From an uncultured Lachnospiraceae bacterium (GTDB lineage: Bacteria; Bacillota; Clostridia; Lachnospirales; Lachnospiraceae): a stretch of 9,735 nt of DNA. Position 1 is the first letter of the stretch. Each line of letters starts with the position of its first letter. This document shows positions 6,289-9,735 of the stretch, piece by piece. Where the stretch lies: the NCBI GenBank assembly GCA_905236925.1, contig CAJOQS010000086.1:1-9735 (forward strand), read 5' to 3'. The notes below the pieces were generated by a model that ran no database searches, was not told where the DNA came from, and was given only the letters and a program-made list of their open reading frames with translations. The position numbers were made by a program, and so were the translations under genes.

Positions 6289-7644
6289 TTATTCAAGAAT
6301 GTCATCGATATTGTTGATGTCCGAGGTTGTATGGACGATCACGACTCTGTCGCCGACCTGGATCACATCGTGTCCGCCGGGTATGATGATCTTCTTGTCT
6401 CTCGTAATACAGCAGATAAGGACATCCTTTTTCTTTTTAAGCTCCATCAGAGGGATATCTACGACGTCAGATCCTTCCTTGACTATGAATTCCATCGCCT
6501 CGGCCTCGTCGTCGCCTATCTTTCTGTAGTTTTCGATATTGGAATCCTTCGTGTATTCAACCGATCTGATGAACTGAATGATAAGATCGTTCGACACCTT
6601 GTTGGGGTTGATGATAGAGTCAAGATCAAGTCTTTCGATGACCTCATCAAAATTGATCCTGTTGATCTTTGTAACGGTCTTAACCTTGACATGATCGGTA
6701 GCAAAAAGGCTCAGCAGTATGTTCTCCTCGTCGATACTCGTAAGAGCGGCAAAGCCCGACGCATTGCCGAGTCCTTCCTCCATCAGGAGGTTCTTGTCCG
6801 TTCCGTCGCCGTTAATGATATCGGCCTCCGGCAGAGCCTCCGCAAGGAACTCGCATCTGGACCTGTCTGCTTCGACGATCTTGACCTTGATGCCGGATTC
6901 GATAAGCTTCTTTGCAAGGAAATATCCGATCTTTCCGCCGCCGACTATCATAGCGTCGGGAACCTTCTTGGATCCTACGCCGTACTGCTTGAAGAAATCG
7001 TTGATGTCCTGACGGGCACCCACGATACCAACGCGGTCACCCTCCTCAAGCACAAAATCACCGTTAGGGATAATGGTTTTGTCACCGCGCGTAACGGTGC
7101 AGACCAGAACATTGCATTTATGCTTGCCCTTAATGTCGTATATATGCAGCTTTGAAAGCTGTGAATCAAGCCTTATCCTGAAGTGGACCATTTCGACCTT
7201 ACGGTTGGAGAAAACATCTATCTTAGTGGCGTAAGGGAAGTTAAATATCCTCGCGATCTCGTCCGCCGCAGCCATTTCCGGATTAAAGATCAGCGAAATG
7301 CCAAGCTCGTTCTTAAGGAACTCGATCTCGGAATTGTATATGGGATTCCTTACTCTCGCGATAGTCTTGCACTTGGACACCTTCTGACCGATAACACAGC
7401 ACAGAAGGTTCATCTCGTCGGAATCCATGACCGCCACCATAAGGTCGGCATCCTCTATTCCGGCCGAGCGAAGAGTCGCCGAGCTGGTTCCGTCTCCCGA
7501 TACGGACATTACATCAAGGTTTGACAGAGCGATCTTAAGACGCTCCGGGTTTTTATCTACAACGGTAACTATATGGCCTTCCGTCGTAAGCTGTTTAACA
7601 AGCGACAAGCCAATCTTGCCGCAGCCGATAATGATTATCTTCAT
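6289..7644 (-). CDS. trkA: Trk potassium uptake regulatory subunit with two RCK domains
   Basis: A 451-residue peripheral cytoplasmic protein with a duplicated RCK plan, as in TrkA rather than single-domain KtrA. The first Rossmann fold begins with GCGKIG (7-12) and has the acidic end of strand 2 at D30. The second begins with GGGKIG (235-240) with E258 in the equivalent position. Each is followed by a TrkA-C domain (about 140-225 and 370-450), recognisable by RGDKTIIPNGDFVLEEGDRV and RDKKIIIPGGHDVIQVGDRV. Such proteins bind NAD(H) or adenine nucleotides and gate the TrkH pore. The ATG at 7644 is well supported by GAGGAG 6 bases upstream (7651-7656). It is first in the likely trkA-trkH operon. 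Its promoter must lie in 7645-7738; I see only a weak -10-like TAATAT there and no convincing -35. Confidence 0.95.
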   Translation of the reverse strand: MKIIIIGCGKIGLSLVKQLTTEGHIVTVVDKNPERLKIALSNLDVMSVSGDGTSSATLRSAGIEDADLMVAVMDSDEMNLLCCVIGQKVSKCKTIARVRNPIYNSEIEFLKNELGISLIFNPEMAAADEIARIFNFPYATKIDVFSNRKVEMVHFRIRLDSQLSKLHIYDIKGKHKCNVLVCTVTRGDKTIIPNGDFVLEEGDRVGIVGARQDINDFFKQYGVGSKKVPDAMIVGGGKIGYFLAKKLIESGIKVKIVEADRSRCEFLAEALPEADIINGDGTDKNLLMEEGLGNASGFAALTSIDEENILLSLFATDHVKVKTVTKINRINFDEVIERLDLDSIINPNKVSNDLIIQFIRSVEYTKDSNIENYRKIGDDEAEAMEFIVKEGSDVVDIPLMELKKKKDVLICCITRDKKIIIPGGHDVIQVGDRVVIVHTTSDINNIDDILE

Positions 7645-7738
7645 TGCATACTCCTCTGTAAGGTGCGGTATCCGGCAACAGATGCAGATTAACCGACACC
7701 ATCTCTATATTACTCCTTTCAAGGCAAAAAATAAACAT

Positions 7739-7784
7739 AAAAAACCTCTGAAGCGATACAGCATCATATGTGCCGCTTCAGAGG
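7739..7784 (-). terminator. Rho-independent terminator of the secreted SH3/peptidase gene
   Basis: On the minus strand an 11-bp perfect stem (arms 7774-7784 and 7745-7755) encloses an 18-base loop and runs straight into six U residues (plus-strand A run 7739-7744), with further T-rich sequence beyond. It begins about 10 bases after the stop codon at 7795 and separates this gene from trkA. Confidence 0.85.
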
Positions 7785-7794
7785 CTTATGATCA

Positions 7795-9027
7795 CTATTC
7801 TACCTGAACACGCGAAGCTTCGATGTAAAGCTCGTCATCCGTTATATACCATTCTGTTCCGTCCTCACCTGTCAGCATGTAGCAGACATTGAGAACATCG
7901 CCTTTGGCGAACGTTACGAGCGGTTCCGCAGACATATCCGCCTCGGCATAAGCGCCGGTCTTCTTCTTTTTAACCGTAACAGATCTGTTAAAGACCTGTG
8001 CCTCGGGATGGGTAAAATATCCGTCGTCAACCTTCAGCTCGCCCTGAACGTACCAGATTGAAATCATATTGGAGAAGAACGCTCCGACAGAGCCGACCTT
8101 CTTCATCATCCAGGTTTCTTCAAGCTTGCACCTTCCGTTGCCGTTGGCAGGGTCATATGCGTAGAACTGAAGAGAACCGTCACTTTTGCGTTCATAATCG
8201 CTGATAAGGATCGCGTGTCTGCCGTTCTTCGGATAGGTTGCGTAGGTTACAACACCCTCGGGATGAACATCAAGCAGATCAGCGAGATATTCACGGTTCT
8301 TCGCATGTGTTCCCACGGTTTCCTTTATCAGATAATAAACCTCGGGTTCAACAGGCTCGGCCTCGTCCTCCGTTTCATCCTCGCTTGCGGCGATACTTGC
8401 CTCGGACTTGGTTCCTTCCGAAGTAAGATGAACAAAAGGAGTTGTTGACGAAAAGTACGAATTACAGCTCTCATATTTGCCGTTCGCATCAGGGATCGGA
8501 TTGCCCCCGAGCGCTGCCCTGATATCACCGAAGTTAAAGGTTACTTCCTTGCCTTCGGCTGCCTGACGGCGTCTCAGAAGAGATGTTGTGGCACTGGAGG
8601 TACATAAGCCGCTGGACTTGGAGAATTCCTGCTTCCAGCCGGTAACCCAGAGAAGGTTGTCCGTCGATATGCCGTAGCTGACATTATCAAGAGACGATGC
8701 TTCCGACTCGTTCTCCTCATACTCACCGATGTACTTGCAGTATTCCAGACTTATCCAGCCGTGAACGTCGCCGTATGTAACCCTGCCCCAGCCGTTGCTG
8801 CTGACAAATGTTACATGCACCTTCTTGCCCTTTGCAATCTCGCCGACCTTCATGTACTCACTTCCGAAGTAAGACCTGACATTAAGCGGGGTTGACTGGG
8901 TATTGATCTCGTAAATGCCTGTTTTATATGAGGCCGCCTTAACATCCACCGAACCGAAGCCGGGAATAATAAAGGCTGCGATTAATACTATCGCTATAAT
9001 ATTTTTGATAACTCTTGAGTTTTTCAT
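7795..9027 (-). CDS. Secreted SH3-domain protein with C39-like cysteine peptidase core
   Basis: A 410-residue exported protein. A Gram-positive signal peptide is clear: basic residues 2-8, a hydrophobic stretch 9-25 and a cleavage region near KAAS (30-33). Residues 34-100 form a bacterial SH3 domain (PLNVRS, NGWGRV, HGWISLEY). A peptidase C39-like region follows, with candidate catalytic C142 in GLCTSSATTSLL, H271 in GRHAILISDY and D292 in YDPANGNG; Q133 may serve the oxyanion hole. A strongly acidic low-complexity segment (about 208-229) sits between the Cys and His parts. Residues about 355-410 look like a second SH3-type module (KGDVLNV, TEWYITDDELYI). The likely role is cleavage or binding at the cell surface; substrate and activity are inferred. 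The start at 9027 gives the signal peptide, though its GAGGAG lies 12 bases away, longer than usual. It has its own promoter and terminator. Confidence 0.8.
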   Translation of the reverse strand: MKNSRVIKNIIAIVLIAAFIIPGFGSVDVKAASYKTGIYEINTQSTPLNVRSYFGSEYMKVGEIAKGKKVHVTFVSSNGWGRVTYGDVHGWISLEYCKYIGEYEENESEASSLDNVSYGISTDNLLWVTGWKQEFSKSSGLCTSSATTSLLRRRQAAEGKEVTFNFGDIRAALGGNPIPDANGKYESCNSYFSSTTPFVHLTSEGTKSEASIAASEDETEDEAEPVEPEVYYLIKETVGTHAKNREYLADLLDVHPEGVVTYATYPKNGRHAILISDYERKSDGSLQFYAYDPANGNGRCKLEETWMMKKVGSVGAFFSNMISIWYVQGELKVDDGYFTHPEAQVFNRSVTVKKKKTGAYAEADMSAEPLVTFAKGDVLNVCYMLTGEDGTEWYITDDELYIEASRVQVE

Positions 9028-9029
9028 TG

Positions 9030-9073
9030 GTAACTGTTACTCCTCAGAAAAAAATCGTAACAGTATTGTAACA
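9030..9073. promoter_or_regulatory. Cluster of three TGTTAC elements at the secreted-protein promoter
   Basis: TGTTAC occurs on the minus strand at 9068-9073 and 9057-9062, spaced 11 bp start to start, and on the plus strand at 9035-9040. The last copy is part of the near-perfect palindrome GTAACTGTTAC (9030-9040) just before the ATG. The two direct copies cover the -10 element and predicted start site. The 11-bp spacing resembles one turn-matched direct repeats bound by OmpR/PhoB-type regulators, but the regulator is not known. Chance in an AT-rich leader cannot be excluded. Confidence 0.4.
9040..9045 (-). promoter_or_regulatory. Distant ribosome binding site of the secreted SH3/peptidase gene
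   Basis: GAGGAG on the minus strand, with 12 bases between it and the ATG at 9027. The spacing is unusually long, but no closer site or alternative start codon in frame is visible. Confidence 0.55.
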
Positions 9074-9093
9074 TTTTCTTTCGTTTTTTGCAA
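9065..9093 (-). promoter_or_regulatory. Promoter of the secreted SH3/peptidase gene
   Basis: Minus-strand TTGCAA (9088-9093, four of six consensus bases) and TACAAT (9065-9070, five of six) are separated by 17 bases. Predicted initiation near 9058 gives a leader of about 30 bases. The -35 lies within 15 bases of the upstream gene's stop codon, and no terminator separates the two genes, so readthrough from upstream is also possible. Confidence 0.6.
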
Positions 9094-9102
9094 GTCGAAT
9101 CT

Positions 9103-9735
9103 CTACTTTATCTTCTCGGACCAGTAGTCCTGACCGTAGATATCCGTGAACTTATACATGGTTATGAACTTATTCTGAAGATAAGTATCACTGACAATAA
9201 GGTCACCGGAAACAGTTATCTGTTCACCGATCATGTAGCTGTCGCTGTAGCTGCCGTCATAGCCGTAATAATCACACAGGAAGTCGATCTTGTCTCCGTT
9301 TGCGATCTCAAGCAGACCTCTGAATTCAGTCTCCGAAACGCTGCTGTCATAAACAGGCTCGGCACCCTGAACATATGCTTTTCCGGTTGATCCGTCCATC
9401 ACAATGATAAGGTTGACACGTTCTCCGTTAAGAAGCGCCGGAACCTTGCCGGTGATCGTATTGCCGATAGTATCAAGATGATAGTAGGCAACAGGCTGGT
9501 TGTTGATCGATATCCATGTACCCTCTGTATCCGCTATGAGGTTGCCGTAGTCATCGATCTCATAGAGATTGTCAAGTCCCATGTCAATATAGCCTGAACC
9601 GTCATCAATAAACAGGTTCTGGTCGACTCTCTGAATAAGGGACCAGTCATCCTCATCGAGATTGATGTACTTGTGACCTTCATCGTCGCTCAGCCATCTG
9701 AGCTTGGACGCATCAAAAAGGTTCTCGCTTACATA
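9103..9735 (-). CDS. C-terminal part of a probable clostripain-family (C11) secreted peptidase, 5' end beyond the window
   Basis: The frame is open from the window edge at 9735 to a TAG at 9103, giving 211 codons including the stop (210 residues); an internal ATG at 9582 is not the start. The visible part is acidic and rich in tyrosine and glycine. It contains LYEIDDYGNLIADTEGTW, a following INNQPVAYYHLDT segment, DKIDFLCDYYGYDGSYSDSY, and ends near YKFTDIYGQDYWSEKIK. From memory this pattern resembles the tail of clostripain-related peptidases in Lachnospiraceae-type genomes, where it follows the catalytic domain. That domain would lie outside the window, so neither the catalytic His/Cys nor a signal peptide can be checked. 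Other secreted multi-domain proteins remain possible. It precedes the secreted SH3/peptidase gene on the same strand with a 75-base gap and no terminator, so the two may be partly coexpressed. Confidence 0.6.
   Translation of the reverse strand, partial: YVSENLFDASKLRWLSDDEGHKYINLDEDDWSLIQRVDQNLFIDDGSGYIDMGLDNLYEIDDYGNLIADTEGTWISINNQPVAYYHLDTIGNTITGKVPALLNGERVNLIIVMDGSTGKAYVQGAEPVYDSSVSETEFRGLLEIANGDKIDFLCDYYGYDGSYSDSYMIGEQITVSGDLIVSDTYLQNKFITMYKFTDIYGQDYWSEKIK

Noticed and set aside
6331..7155. Plus-strand open frame of about 274 codons
   Set aside because: It mirrors trkA on the opposite strand. Its composition follows from the complementary codons, and the trkA product is unmistakable.
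7705..7738. Promoter for trkA (TAATAT with a poor -35)
   Set aside because: No acceptable -35 at 16-18 bases; the T-rich tail of the neighbouring terminator confuses the match.
1..9735. CRISPR array, tRNA, rRNA, insertion sequence or phage genes
   Set aside because: I saw no regularly spaced repeats, cloverleaf-type sequence, transposase motifs or terminal inverted repeats. All of the length is accounted for by ordinary genes and short intergenic regions.

Overview
The window looks like chromosomal DNA from a Gram-positive anaerobe of the Clostridia, probably a Lachnospiraceae-type bacterium. This is inferred from strong GGAGG-type ribosome sites, secreted SH3/peptidase proteins with Gram-positive signal peptides, a TrkA/TrkH pair, a DUF4445-type [2Fe-2S] activator protein and moderate base composition. 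No rRNA, tRNA, CRISPR array, transposase or phage gene is visible. No intergenic stretch exceeds about 170 bases.

Layout from left to right. Positions 1-37 hold a bidirectional hairpin terminator. Next on the minus strand is a tandem-receiver response regulator (51-824) with its own extended -10 promoter, preceded by an RlmD/RumA-type 23S rRNA m5U methyltransferase (904-2328). A 171-base divergent region (2329-2499) carries a good plus-strand promoter overlapped by an inverted repeat. That promoter drives the only plus-strand gene, araD (2500-3207), which ends in a clear rho-independent terminator. Converging on it is a minus-strand cluster: trkA (6289-7644), trkH (4832-6274) and a [2Fe-2S]/ASKHA corrinoid-activator-like protein (3281-4789). 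The first two encode a complete potassium uptake system and are 14 bases apart. The third follows after 42 bases in the same reading frame as trkH. Upstream, after its own terminator (7739-7784), lies a secreted SH3-peptidase C39-like-SH3 protein (7795-9027) with a well-formed promoter. The window ends inside the C-terminal part of a further protein that resembles the tail of clostripain-family (C11) peptidases (9103 to beyond 9735).

Functionally, trkA and trkH clearly work together. The two right-hand genes probably both act outside the cell. The methyltransferase, the araD epimerase and the corrinoid-activator-like protein look like isolated members of pathways encoded elsewhere. I see no convincing new multi-gene system. 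The most interesting points are the repeated TGTTAC elements at the promoter of the secreted protein, the operator-like palindrome on the araD promoter, the orphan activator with a shortened ferredoxin domain, and the output-less double receiver protein.
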